Shown piece by piece: positions 55,407-64,000 of a DNA stretch of 64,000 bases; position 1 is the first letter of the stretch; each line of letters opens with the position of its first letter. The stretch spans positions 4,960,001 through 5,024,000 of the forward strand of contig BCHX01000004.1 of the NCBI GenBank assembly GCA_001599755.1, written 5' to 3'. The notes below the pieces were generated by a model. It did not search any database and was not told the origin of the DNA. It was given only the letters and a program-made list of their open reading frames with translations. The position numbers and the translations under genes were made by a program. The DNA is from Gliomastix tumulicola (lineage: Eukaryota; Ascomycota; Sordariomycetes; Hypocreales; Bionectriaceae).

Positions 55407-56903
55407 TCACATGTTCCGGACGCTGATGTGGGATGACTGGCCACCGGCCTCCTCATCTTTCTCAGGCCCAGGGCTCTGCACCTCGACGGAATCATCCGCC
55501 CGAGACTTGGAAAAGGCCTTCTCAAAGACCTGATCGATCTCCTCGAGCGTGAATCGCGCTGTTTCGACGTAGAAGATCTTCACGACGACCACGAACACGG
55601 CATTGAGAATGGCGTAGATAAGGTAATACCTCCATCCGAGGTTTGCAATTCCAATTGGGGTGATCAGCACGACGATGTAATTGTTGATCCAGTTGGTAGC
55701 CGTCGCTACACCGGCGCCAGCGATGCGCATCCGCTGCGTGTTGACCTCGGCCGGATACATCCACGGCACGGCGATCCACGAAAGCCCAAAGGCCGTGATG
55801 TACGCAAAGACAAAGGCCACAGCGACGGCACTCCACGACCGGCCGCCGAGTCCGATCCCGACCGTGACGAGGCAGAAGCACAGAGACTGGGCCGCGGCGC
55901 CCCAGGCCATGACCCTCTTGCGGCCGAAGTTCTCGATGTAGAGGGCGCTGACGCACGCCGAGATCATGAGGTTCATGGCGTTGCAGGCGCCCAGGATGAG
56001 AGACAGGTTGCGGCCGATGCCCAGGGAGTAGAAGACGATGGGCAGGTAGTAGATGATGGCGTTGATGCCGCTCCACTGCTGCATGAACTGGGTTCCCGCG
56101 CCGAGGAGCAGGCGTCGCGTCGTCTGCAGCTCGTCGTTCCGGAGGAGGCTTTTGATGCTGATGGGTCCCATGCTCGCCTCATGCTGGACGCTGTCGTGGA
56201 TCGTCTGCCACGCCTCGCGGCTCTGCTCTTCCGTGCTCTCGCTGCCACCCAGCCTCTTGATGATCTGGAAGGCCTCTTCGCCGCGGTCCTTCAGGATGAG
56301 CCAACGGGGCGAATCGGGGAGCCACGGGATGAAGGCCATCGTGAGCAGGGCGAAGAAGCACTGGAATGCGAGCGGGAACCGCCAGGACACGCTGCTGCTG
56401 GCGATAAAGGTCATCCCGTAGTTGAGCCACTGCGACGTCACGTTGCCGACTTGGTTCAGCACCAGCTGCAGGACCATGATCCGACCACGGTGGCTTGCGG
56501 GTGCCAGTTCAGACTGCCAGACCGGAATGGCTGCCGTGTTCATGCCGTTCCCCACGCCGGCAACCAGCCTGCCCACAATCATCTGCGGCACGTGGTAGGA
56601 CGCGGTCTGCAAGATGGCACCGACGATGAGGATTGTGCAGCCGATCAAGATGGTGGCTCGGCAGCCGAGCCTGTTGCCCCAGTACATGGTTGCCACGGCC
56701 CCCAGGAAGCAGCCAATATCATAGATGGCAGTGATGTGGCCCTGCAACCCGGGATCGGGGTCGTTGAAAATGTCGATGAAGGAAGGGTTCACGAGGACAG
56801 CGCCAAAGACGCCCTGGTCGTAGCCAAAGAGGGCGAATCCGGCTCCTGAGGCGAAGGTAACGTACGCCGTGAGAGCAGTACCCTTAGCTGTCGTGAGCCA
56901 CAT
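55407..56903 (-). CDS. MFS sugar porter (hexose/pentose/lactose permease type)
   Basis: Single exon, 498 aa, ATG 56903. Sugar-porter signatures: FALFGYDQGVFGAVL in TM1, the GNRLGCRATIL loop, PVWQSELAPASHRGR, SPRWLILKDRGEEAF, the QQWSGINAIIYYLP motif in TM7, and YPAEVNTQRMR. The Pro-Glu-Thr-Lys-Gly end motif is replaced by FYVETARFTLEEID. Length is normal. It would import a mono- or disaccharide by proton symport. It faces the Zn2Cys6 gene end-to-start and lies beside the rhamnose-dehydrogenase-like SDR. Confidence 0.94.
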   Translation of the reverse strand: MWLTTAKGTALTAYVTFASGAGFALFGYDQGVFGAVLVNPSFIDIFNDPDPGLQGHITAIYDIGCFLGAVATMYWGNRLGCRATILIGCTILIVGAILQTASYHVPQMIVGRLVAGVGNGMNTAAIPVWQSELAPASHRGRIMVLQLVLNQVGNVTSQWLNYGMTFIASSSVSWRFPLAFQCFFALLTMAFIPWLPDSPRWLILKDRGEEAFQIIKRLGGSESTEEQSREAWQTIHDSVQHEASMGPISIKSLLRNDELQTTRRLLLGAGTQFMQQWSGINAIIYYLPIVFYSLGIGRNLSLILGACNAMNLMISACVSALYIENFGRKRVMAWGAAAQSLCFCLVTVGIGLGGRSWSAVAVAFVFAYITAFGLSWIAVPWMYPAEVNTQRMRIAGAGVATATNWINNYIVVLITPIGIANLGWRYYLIYAILNAVFVVVVKIFYVETARFTLEEIDQVFEKAFSKSRADDSVEVQSPGPEKDEEAGGQSSHISVRNM

Positions 56904-57764
56904 GACGCTTGAGATTGAAACTTATAGGGGTGTTCTTGGAGACTAGAAACTTGTGTTGAGGATGTTCTGAGGGTTGTGATAATACATTAATGTTGCGTTG
57001 AGGGGTGCATCCAGTTTATGACCAAAATATGCCCCAACGGTTTCGAAACTATAGCTACCCAGGCATGTAACCGCAACTCTTTGGTCCGGAGACCAGATCC
57101 CACCTTGGAGAGATGACATGATTCAACCAAGCCTGGGGCTGTGGGGGAATATTCCGGGGTTTCCAATCCGCACGCCGTTCAAGGACCCTCCACGTCCAGC
57201 CCGGTCTGGGGGAGAGGGGAAGGGGGAGAGGGCAGTGTTCACTGGCTGCCAGTATTCACCGAGGGGCTGACTAGCATATCCTAGACCCAGAGGGGCTTAT
57301 AGCCCAGGCATCCATTCTCGGGACCTCCGTATACTGATGCTGCCAACACCTTGCCATGTGTATGTGTTATTCTTTTAGACACTGGCCATTAGACGAGTAC
57401 GTGGTGTCTCTTCTTGTGACGCAGATCGACCAGGGTCTGCGTTTTAGGAAATGGGTTCTCTCTTTGCCTTCATAAAGAGCCCAGATGGGACAGCGAAGTT
57501 TATCTTTCGTTCAGCGGCGCGCATTGGCGTATCAACAGGGACTGAGGGAAGTAGGAAGGCCCGCCCCTTACTTTGCAATCGGCATCTGGATTCCGGCGCT
57601 TACAAGGTGGTCTCGACGGCGCCATCCAACGCAAAGCTCTAGAGGAAAACTACTACTCATGGCCGCTATTTAAATCAAGAAGAGCTACCAGCCGGCCAGT
57701 TCCATGTAAAGTTCCACTAGTAATTGTCACCAAGGACAAGAAACAACAGTGCTGTATAGATGGT
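56904..57764. promoter_or_regulatory. divergent promoter region of porter and SDR
   Basis: About 860 bp between the porter start (minus) and the SDR start (plus), a plausible shared control region. Short frames (57451-57642) are unsupported. Confidence 0.4.
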
Positions 57765-58738
57765 ATGATGGAGCTTCTCTCCGGGAAAGTCGTGGCGTAA
57801 GTTCTCCCTTCCACGGTGAGGCTCTTTCCAGGCTGATAGTTCCATACCGCCATCATCATCATATACATGGCTTGCATGCAGAATTCAGAATTAATCCACT
57901 AATAGAAACTCAGCATCACGGGATCGAGTGCCGGCATTGGGCGCTCGATCGCCTTGGAGTGTGCCCGCCATGGAGCGCGGGTAGTTCTGCATCACATCGG
58001 CGATAATCAGTCTGCGGCCGATATTATCACTCTGAAATCCGAGATTAACGACATGCATCGTGGGAGCACCGAAATCACCAGGGCCATCGATGTCGGGGCG
58101 GATGTCACAGATGTCGCGACTGGAGAGCGGTAAGATCCTTTTTCCCACGAAGACTTTCAATATCCCTGATCCAAGCTGACCAACGTATTCCTAGAATTGT
58201 GGAGGCAGCTGTGACTGCATTTGGACAGATTGATGGTATTGTGCATAATGCTGGGATCGCACAATTCGAGGACTTCGCAAACGTGACCCCGGCGCAGGCC
58301 CAGAGACACATGAGTGTCAACTACCTCGGGCCGTACGCCATCACACAAGCCGTGGTCAAGCAGATGATCAAGCAAGGCACACGCGGTTCCGTGGTCTCCA
58401 TTGCCTCTCTCTGCGGAACCAGAGGTGCCAGCCGTCTGGGACACTACGGAGCCACCAAGTCTGCACTGCTAGGCATGACGTACAGCTGCGCCGTGGAGCT
58501 GGGCCAGCACGGCATCCGGTTCAACGCTGTGAGTCCTGGCACGATCGAGACGGCGATGAACAAGGAAGATCTCGCGGGGCCAAAGAGGGCGGTGATGGAG
58601 GCAAGGGTGCCACTGAGACGTCTCGGGGTTCCGGCAGATATTGCGAACCCTGTCGTGTTTTTCTTAAGCGACATGGCATCGTATGTTTCTGGGCAGAATC
58701 TCATTGTGGACGGCGGGTCAGCTGTATACTATCAATAG
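57765..58738 (+). CDS. SDR, similar to fungal L-rhamnose-1-dehydrogenase
   Basis: Exons 57765..57796, 57914..58129, 58195..58738 (263 aa); donors GTAAGT and GTAAGA, branch ACTAAT, phases 2 and 2 close. Start MMELLSGKVVA runs into the spliced motif ITGSSAGIG. Catalytic Ser in SIASLCGT and Tyr-X3-Lys in YGATKSA are intact, with NAG and the DGGSAVYYQ end. The N-terminal leader and the ALNEEDL-like segment (AMNKEDLAGP) resemble fungal L-rhamnose dehydrogenases, so a sugar C1 oxidation in the non-phosphorylated deoxy-sugar path is likely. Divergent from a sugar porter, which fits uptake plus first oxidation. Confidence 0.9.
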
Positions 58739-58979
58739 ATGATCACGACGGCCCGGGTGCTGCGCTTAAACAATGGCGGGTGACGGTTTGTTGATGGTAC
58801 GGAAGTCGTCGAAGTGGAAGAAGCAGACATTGGGAATCAGCGTGTGGCCCATACTACGGTATCTTATGGCTGTGAAGCGGAAATTTATGAAGGCTTCGAT
58901 ATCGTCTAGGGTATCTACCAAACCAAATACCTACTACCTAATCTCTGTCCTAAGTTCCAACCGTTCCTGATCGAGTCCC

Positions 58980-60335
58980 TCAGAGCTGAGTCTTCATTTG
59001 AAGCTGGCCGGCCGCACCCCTGAGCACATGAATCGCCCAGTCAGGCCTACCCACCATGATATACGAGAAGAGGCCCTGCATCGCGCTTAGCATCCTCCCA
59101 AACTCGGCGCCCCGCGCCCCCTCAGCCGCGACCGCGAGTCGCTGGTGCTCGCCCCGGAAGCTGTACACCCCTTTCCTGACCACGCACGGCGGCACGACGG
59201 TCTTGTCTCCGAACAGCTCCGATGGGTCCATCACCACGCCCTTGGCGGCGTCGGGAAGCGAAGGGTTCTTCTTCTTGGCCAGCGGCGGCCGGCGGGCCGT
59301 GTTGCCCAGGACGGCGAGCATATTCTCGACCGTGCAGCGTGCAGAGGCGAAGTCCCTGTCGGCCGTCTGGACGAGGACGAGACCAGCCGCGGAGACGAGG
59401 AACTGCGCGACCGCGGCGGTCATGGTAAAGGGCATGCCGGGACACGTGATGATGTCGAGACCCAGCCCTCGCACGAGTGTCCGGCTGCTGTCCCGCGGGT
59501 CTCGGGTGAGGACGAGTCGGAGGGGCGCCCTCGCGAGTCCGAAGTTGTCTAGAAACATGGCTATGTCGTGGTGGACAAACGGCACATCAGGCCCCGTCTC
59601 GTCGTCGCCGATGGTTATGTGCTGGCCCAGGATCCACGGCGCGAAGCCATATATCTCGTCATGGGGATTCACACGCGCTTCCCCAGATCCGACGACCCAG
59701 ACAATGGCATTCTCGTGCGGGACAGAGAAGTCAGCCACGTTCACCGCGCAGTACACCATGATCTCCGCCACAGTACTCCCAATATCGGACGTGGGCACGA
59801 GCTTGTCCACGAGCCCGAGGATACCCATCCTCTGGGCTTTACTCGCGTAGTCGTCTCGGCTGCCCCAGGGCGCAAAGTGCAGGATGATCTGGCAGCCGGC
59901 CTCCTTCATCCTCGCGAGCGCCTCGACGACGTGACGGAGCGGTCTTCGATTCCTCTCGTACGCCGTCTCGTACGTCTTCGCGGCGGCCCGGGCGAACAGC
60001 AACGAGAGCTGGAAACGACAGCATCGCATGAAGGCATCGAGTCTGAACTTATCGTATCCGCCGTGCGGGGTGTCACCTGGGTGTCTGCCATACTGGCCCG
60101 TGGCAGACTGTTCAATGGTGCGAGGCGGTGACTGGGAGCGGTCGGTGGGCACGATTTCGGCGGGATGGTGGGAGGTGTAATCTTGTATCAGCTCGCCAAA
60201 GGTCGTGGCCTTGAAGACAAGGTGTGGGTGCTGGACTCTAACAGCGGCGAGGGCTGACTTGACAGCGTGGAGGCTGTCGAAGAGGGTGTTGTCGAAGTTG
60301 AAGAACACGACCTTGGGGGGTTGCGGGCGTTCCAT
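58980..60335 (-). CDS. HAD-like hydrolase-fold protein, nucleophile Asp replaced
   Basis: Single exon, 451 aa, ATG 60335. The N-terminus KVVFFNFDNTLFDS looks like HAD motif I, but the first Asp (the phospho-acceptor) is Asn. A weak motif II-like strand is QIILHFAPWGSRDD; the cap region has LDAFMRCC and VVEALARMKEAG, and HDIAMFLDNFG could hold the acidic motif. The C-terminal ~180 residues are unassigned. It may be a pseudo-phosphatase with a binding role or a divergent member. No signal peptide or membrane helix. Confidence 0.7.
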   Translation of the reverse strand: MERPQPPKVVFFNFDNTLFDSLHAVKSALAAVRVQHPHLVFKATTFGELIQDYTSHHPAEIVPTDRSQSPPRTIEQSATGQYGRHPGDTPHGGYDKFRLDAFMRCCRFQLSLLFARAAAKTYETAYERNRRPLRHVVEALARMKEAGCQIILHFAPWGSRDDYASKAQRMGILGLVDKLVPTSDIGSTVAEIMVYCAVNVADFSVPHENAIVWVVGSGEARVNPHDEIYGFAPWILGQHITIGDDETGPDVPFVHHDIAMFLDNFGLARAPLRLVLTRDPRDSSRTLVRGLGLDIITCPGMPFTMTAAVAQFLVSAAGLVLVQTADRDFASARCTVENMLAVLGNTARRPPLAKKKNPSLPDAAKGVVMDPSELFGDKTVVPPCVVRKGVYSFRGEHQRLAVAAEGARGAEFGRMLSAMQGLFSYIMVGRPDWAIHVLRGAAGQLQMKTQL

Positions 60336-61167
60336 ACTGCTGGATGTTTGTTATGTTGGCAGAGAGCTGAAATAATAATGGCTGTGTAAAACGAGTTTCG
60401 AGGATAGAGATTTTGAGCTTATATGTATGACAAGTACTAGTAAGTTGTTCAAGAATTTGGACAATGGTTAGAAATTCATGATTGGAAGTCACGAAATCTT
60501 GCATTTCTATAGGTGATATATACCATGGAAGTGGAACACATGTGAAGAAGAAAGCTTCCACGAGGCGGGCTGGCAAGCCTCAAGCAGCCCGGAGGCAGGT
60601 AATCAGCCACTTCGGATTCTCGACGCGCCACGTCACACAGTCGAACGAATACTTGCGCTCCAAGACCATTTATGTGTGGCAGAGATGGATGGCAAGCCTT
60701 TTCCCGCCTTCTTATTTCTGGTTGCGTGTGCCCACAAAATGGACGTGAGGCTGCACCAGCACGGTACAGTATCGCGGGAGAGGAAGTCATCCGTGGGGAA
60801 AGGGCATCGGCGTGTTGGGGGAAGAGTACGAGTACTTGGCTTCATGTCACGGTGTCACATACGGTACTTCACAAATGCACAAGGGAAGTTGCTGACGATA
60901 GCGTGATATTGTCTAGTGATACAATCTGCGTAGATATGAATACTAAAGAAGTACAAAAGGGAAGAGAGTTCGTGCGCATTAGTAGGACTCATCAGGCACA
61001 CAAGCCGTGCCCAACCAAAGACACAGAGACAAAGGAAAAAACGAAAGCAGGGGTATCAATCATCCTCATCCGCCGGAATCATCCCCTGCGCTGAAATGCA
61101 AAAGCACAAATCGTTCGGTTCGTTCCAATCTGTCGTCGCACTCGATCATCAAAGAGAGGGAAGCCAT
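60336..61167. other. intergenic, no gene seen
   Basis: 3' flank of the flotillin-like gene and the 5' region of the HAD-like gene. Frames here (60482-61094) are unsupported. Confidence 0.5.
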
Positions 61168-62709
61168 TTAGCGACCGCCGTTGATCTTGCCCTGGCCCTC
61201 CTGCTGGACGGCGTCGGTGCTGGCAGCCATGCGGCCGAACTGCCACTCGGGGAGGGTGATGCCGGTCTGGTCGTGGATGGTGGTCATCAGGGGGGGAAGC
61301 ATCTGGTAGACGTTGCGCATGGCGTCGGACGCGTCCTGGCCGCTGCCGGGCTGGCCGCCGGCGCCGTTGCTGCTGCTGCTGCTGCCCGTGTTCCAGACGC
61401 TGATCTTGGGGGCCATGCCCTGGACGGCGGCGGCGTTGGCCTTGGCCAGCTCGACGTAGGTGCCGCGCTCGATCATGAGCCACTTGATGAGGCCGTCGGG
61501 CCCGCCAAAGGCGCTGGACATCTTGCCGTAGGCGTCGGCGAGGGCGGCGATACCCTCGGCCTCCTTCATGCGGCGGATGGCGTCGGCCTCGGCGTCCTTC
61601 TGGGCGGCGTAGTTCTGGGCGTCGGCGATGGCGCGCGTGGCATAGCCCTCGCCGTCGGCCTGGCGCTGCCTGCTCTCGGCGTCGGCGCGGGCGGCGGCCT
61701 CGACCTCGTACGCGGCGGCGTCGGCGGCCTGCTGCTTGCTCTCGCGCTCGATGGTGGCCTTGACGACGACGTCACCGCGCAGGCGCTCGGCCTCGGCGGC
61801 GGCGCGGCGCCTCTCGACGTCCTTGCGCAGGTCCTCGTCCTTGGCCTCGATGGCGCGGTCGGCCTCGGTGCGGGCGAGCTCGACGTCGCGGTTGAGGGCG
61901 GCCTGGCGCGTCTGCAGCGTCGACTCGGCCTGCGCGCGCTCGACGTCGCGCTCCGTCTTCTGCACGGCCGTCTCGGCGCTGATCTTGGCCAGCTCGCGGT
62001 CCTGCTCGCCCTTGCGCTTGGCCTCGCCCACGGTACCGCGCAGCTGGGCCTCGGCGACGTCGATGCGCGCCTGGTTGGTGGCGCCCTCGTGGGCCTTGCG
62101 CGCGAGCGACTCGAAGTAGACCGAGTTGGGGGCGTCGCGCAGCTCCTTGACGTTGGCGTTCCAGATCTTGAGGCCCAGCTGGTTGAGCTCGCCCTGGATG
62201 TTGCGGAAGATGCGACGCTTGAAGACCTCGCGCTCCGTGAAGATCTCCTCCATGGTCATGCTCGAGACCAGCACGCGCGTCTCACCCTCGATGATGCCCT
62301 TGACGATGCTCTCGACGTGCGAGTTCTGCTCCGAGCGCGCGCTGGAGCCCGAGTCGGCGAGCAGCATCGCGTACTTCATCAGCGAGTCGCCGCGGTCCTC
62401 GCGGTCGGCGTCGTACTCGTCCACGGCGGACTCGTCCGGCACGGGCGCGCCGCCCCGGCCCTTCTGGTGCGTCTTGTTGGCGCCGCGCTGGTTGACGTCC
62501 GGGCCGACGGTGAAGACGACGGGCAGCTTGAAGAGCAGCTTCTCGCGCGTCATCGCCTGGAGGTCCATGGCGTAGTCGCGCGGCTGCACGCTGAAGCGCG
62601 TGCATCGCTGGAGCGGCCACACCCACGTCGACTTGGTGATCTTGACCGTGGGGATGCCCATGCCAGTGATGGCGAGGTACTCATCGGGGGCAGAGATTCT
62701 GTAGGACAT
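61168..62709 (-). CDS. flotillin-like SPFH/band 7 protein
   Basis: Single exon, 513 aa, ATG 62709 (the frame is open further upstream but is low-complexity leader). Residues ~1-200 form the SPFH domain (LFKLPVVFTVGPD, GIIEGETRVLVSSMTMEEIF, ELNQLGLKIWNANVKEL). Residues ~210-400 are a long charged coiled coil rich in Glu, Ala, Arg and Lys with repeated Ala-Glu units, typical of flotillins. The tail contains AYGKMSSAFGGPDGL and a Ser/Gly-rich patch. No membrane helix; association with membranes is through the SPFH part. In fungi these scaffold lipid microdomains or eisosome-adjacent sites. Strong codon bias suggests high expression. Confidence 0.93.
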   Translation of the reverse strand: MSYRISAPDEYLAITGMGIPTVKITKSTWVWPLQRCTRFSVQPRDYAMDLQAMTREKLLFKLPVVFTVGPDVNQRGANKTHQKGRGGAPVPDESAVDEYDADREDRGDSLMKYAMLLADSGSSARSEQNSHVESIVKGIIEGETRVLVSSMTMEEIFTEREVFKRRIFRNIQGELNQLGLKIWNANVKELRDAPNSVYFESLARKAHEGATNQARIDVAEAQLRGTVGEAKRKGEQDRELAKISAETAVQKTERDVERAQAESTLQTRQAALNRDVELARTEADRAIEAKDEDLRKDVERRRAAAEAERLRGDVVVKATIERESKQQAADAAAYEVEAAARADAESRQRQADGEGYATRAIADAQNYAAQKDAEADAIRRMKEAEGIAALADAYGKMSSAFGGPDGLIKWLMIERGTYVELAKANAAAVQGMAPKISVWNTGSSSSSNGAGGQPGSGQDASDAMRNVYQMLPPLMTTIHDQTGITLPEWQFGRMAASTDAVQQEGQGKINGGR

Positions 62710-64000
62710 CGTGGCGGTGGTAGAGGTGAAAGTGGTAGTGGTCTTAGTGGTGTTGGAGTGCGGGCTGCGATTGGTGATGCGCGTGTGTGTGTGTGCGTGT
62801 GTTGATGAAGGAGCGCAGAAGATGAAGAAAGTAAAGTCGCTGTTGAGATAGCGGCAGAAATGAGGGGATGTGGCTGTGTTTGTTTGCTCTGTGAACGGTG
62901 AACGGTGGCTGGTTGATTGGTTGGTTGGTCTGCCTGCCTCCTGTGCGAAGGGCAGCAAAATCCAATTGGTGGTGTTGTGTTATTGGTTGGCTACGTGGAT
63001 GGAGATTGTGTCACAAGAGTTACAGACACACGGGGGGGACAGCCACATCTTAAATAGACGATCGGATCGTCATCACATGAGTCACCGACACAGATGAATG
63101 TGCAGCTTGTTGTTGCCCGGCTAGAAAGGCAGGGCTGAAGCATACCGCCTGGGTTCTAACTCCAGCCACTCCGTGTTCTCGGCGCACCAGCGGCGCGGGG
63201 GGACAAAAGATGGCCCATAATGAGCAGTGAACACCTCCGGGACGGTGCCATGGAGCAGTCCTTCAGCCTTTTCCGGGGCCGTGCATGGGCTTGGCACCAG
63301 GTCGGGCAGCAAATGGGAGACTGCCAATGAAGCGCCAGGGAGGCGCAGCAGAGAAAGTGTGCTGATGTGCGTGCTGTGTCCGTGCCGGTTCCGTCCAGTC
63401 CTGGGGGGACGCGTGAGTCGCTGTAGACAGTCCGTATTGCCACCGGGGCTTTTCCAGTCTGTGTTCGTCGAAATAGAGGTGCTCGAAAGGCAGTAGATCT
63501 CACAATGGGATGGAAATCATGCCACTCAAGCAGTGCTGGAATTGCGCTGAGGTCAAGCTGGCTCGCGTCTCGCTTCTGCGACAGACACCGCGTATCCACT
63601 GTAAAGTGGGGCCTTCTCCATTGCGCTGTCACGTGCGCTCCGCAGTGAACTTTGTAGCGCCACTTTACAGCGCCCGAGCCCTGTTATTTCCTCGCTAAAT
63701 CCTCTGTATGAGCCGATCACCCAGCCGAATCAATACTGCAGTCACACGCTCACCTCAAATTTGCAGTCCAACGGATCAAGTATTCTGTCACTCACGCCCC
63801 TGTGAGCCTCACTGAGGATCCAACTTCAAATGCGCCCCAACCTCCCCACTGCAGTCCCATTGACAGGCGCCCGCGTGACCCTCCCGGGCGCCCATTCTTT
63901 GCTTCTAGAAGGTCTGCCTAGCGCTTGGACCACTGGGCATTTATTTGATTGAATACTAATCGTGACCGCAGTGGTAATGACTGTGCCGTTGAGGATTCCC
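62710..64000. other. flotillin promoter and right-edge spacer
   Basis: CA/GT-rich leader just upstream of the flotillin start, then 1 kb without supported genes. A perfect 11-bp inverted repeat lies at 63599-63670. Confidence 0.5.
63599..63670. repeat. 11-bp inverted repeat, 50-nt spacer
   Basis: CTGTAAAGTGG (63599-63609) and CCACTTTACAG (63660-63670) are exact reverse complements. Confidence 0.75.

Noticed and set aside
61096..62805. 569-codon plus-strand frame over the flotillin-like gene
   Set aside because: Gly/Ala/Leu-rich shadow of a codon-biased gene; the minus frame has SPFH and coiled-coil features.
63156..63632. 158-codon minus-strand frame
   Set aside because: Cys/Arg/Ser-rich, no domain, no promoter or splice support; looks like chance in GC-rich DNA.

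Overview
The window is from a filamentous ascomycete (Pezizomycotina, probably Sordariomycetes-like). Genes sit on both strands, are cut by short introns (about 50-120 nt, GT...CTAAC/CTGAC...AG), and end with fungal-type gene families: NACHT NLR, CHAT, Zn2Cys6 and bZIP regulators, GH47, BVMO, many SDRs and sugar porters. There are no operons, CRISPR arrays or bacterial signals. All exon structures were built by eye from splice motifs and reading-phase arithmetic; for most multi-exon genes every phase closes exactly.

Layout. 0-7.3 kb: repeat-rich accessory end with a partial gene, a small gene between long C and G homopolymers, a Pro/Thr-rich hypothetical protein, (TG)n and triplet repeats, and a broken 3' fragment of a Tc-toxin TcA-like gene. 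7.4-11.5 kb: a six-exon NLR-type gene, PNP nucleosidase-like domain, NACHT ATPase and a C-terminal domain with two membrane helices. 12.5 kb: an intron-bearing class II tRNA with an odd anticodon. 13.8-21.4 kb: a small secreted repeat protein, an SDR, an intronless TPR-CHAT protease-like gene and a secreted lactonase-like propeller protein. 21.4-24.9 kb: no gene resolved. 24.9-28.9 kb: amidohydrolase/decarboxylase and GH47 mannosidase. 29.2-35.5 kb: NmrA-like protein divergent from a zinc alcohol dehydrogenase, followed by a bZIP factor and an alpha/beta hydrolase with a 5' frameshift. 35.6-40.7 kb: gene-poor stretch with coding-like scraps.

41-59 kb is a likely sugar or polyol utilisation neighbourhood: two MFS sugar porters, a Gfo/Idh/MocA dehydrogenase, a sorbitol/xylitol-type dehydrogenase, an SDR resembling fungal L-rhamnose dehydrogenase, and a Zn2Cys6 regulator beside one porter. 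A Baeyer-Villiger monooxygenase and a PRISE-type SDR lie in the middle. Directly after that SDR are relics of a transketolase 3' end and an aldo-keto reductase, placed head to head. 59-64 kb: a HAD-like protein lacking the usual nucleophile Asp and a flotillin-like SPFH protein.

The strongest candidates for unusual biology are the PNP-NACHT-TM gene with its altered nucleosidase motif, the nearby TPR-CHAT gene, the odd tRNA, the TcA-like relic, and the sugar cluster with its broken members.
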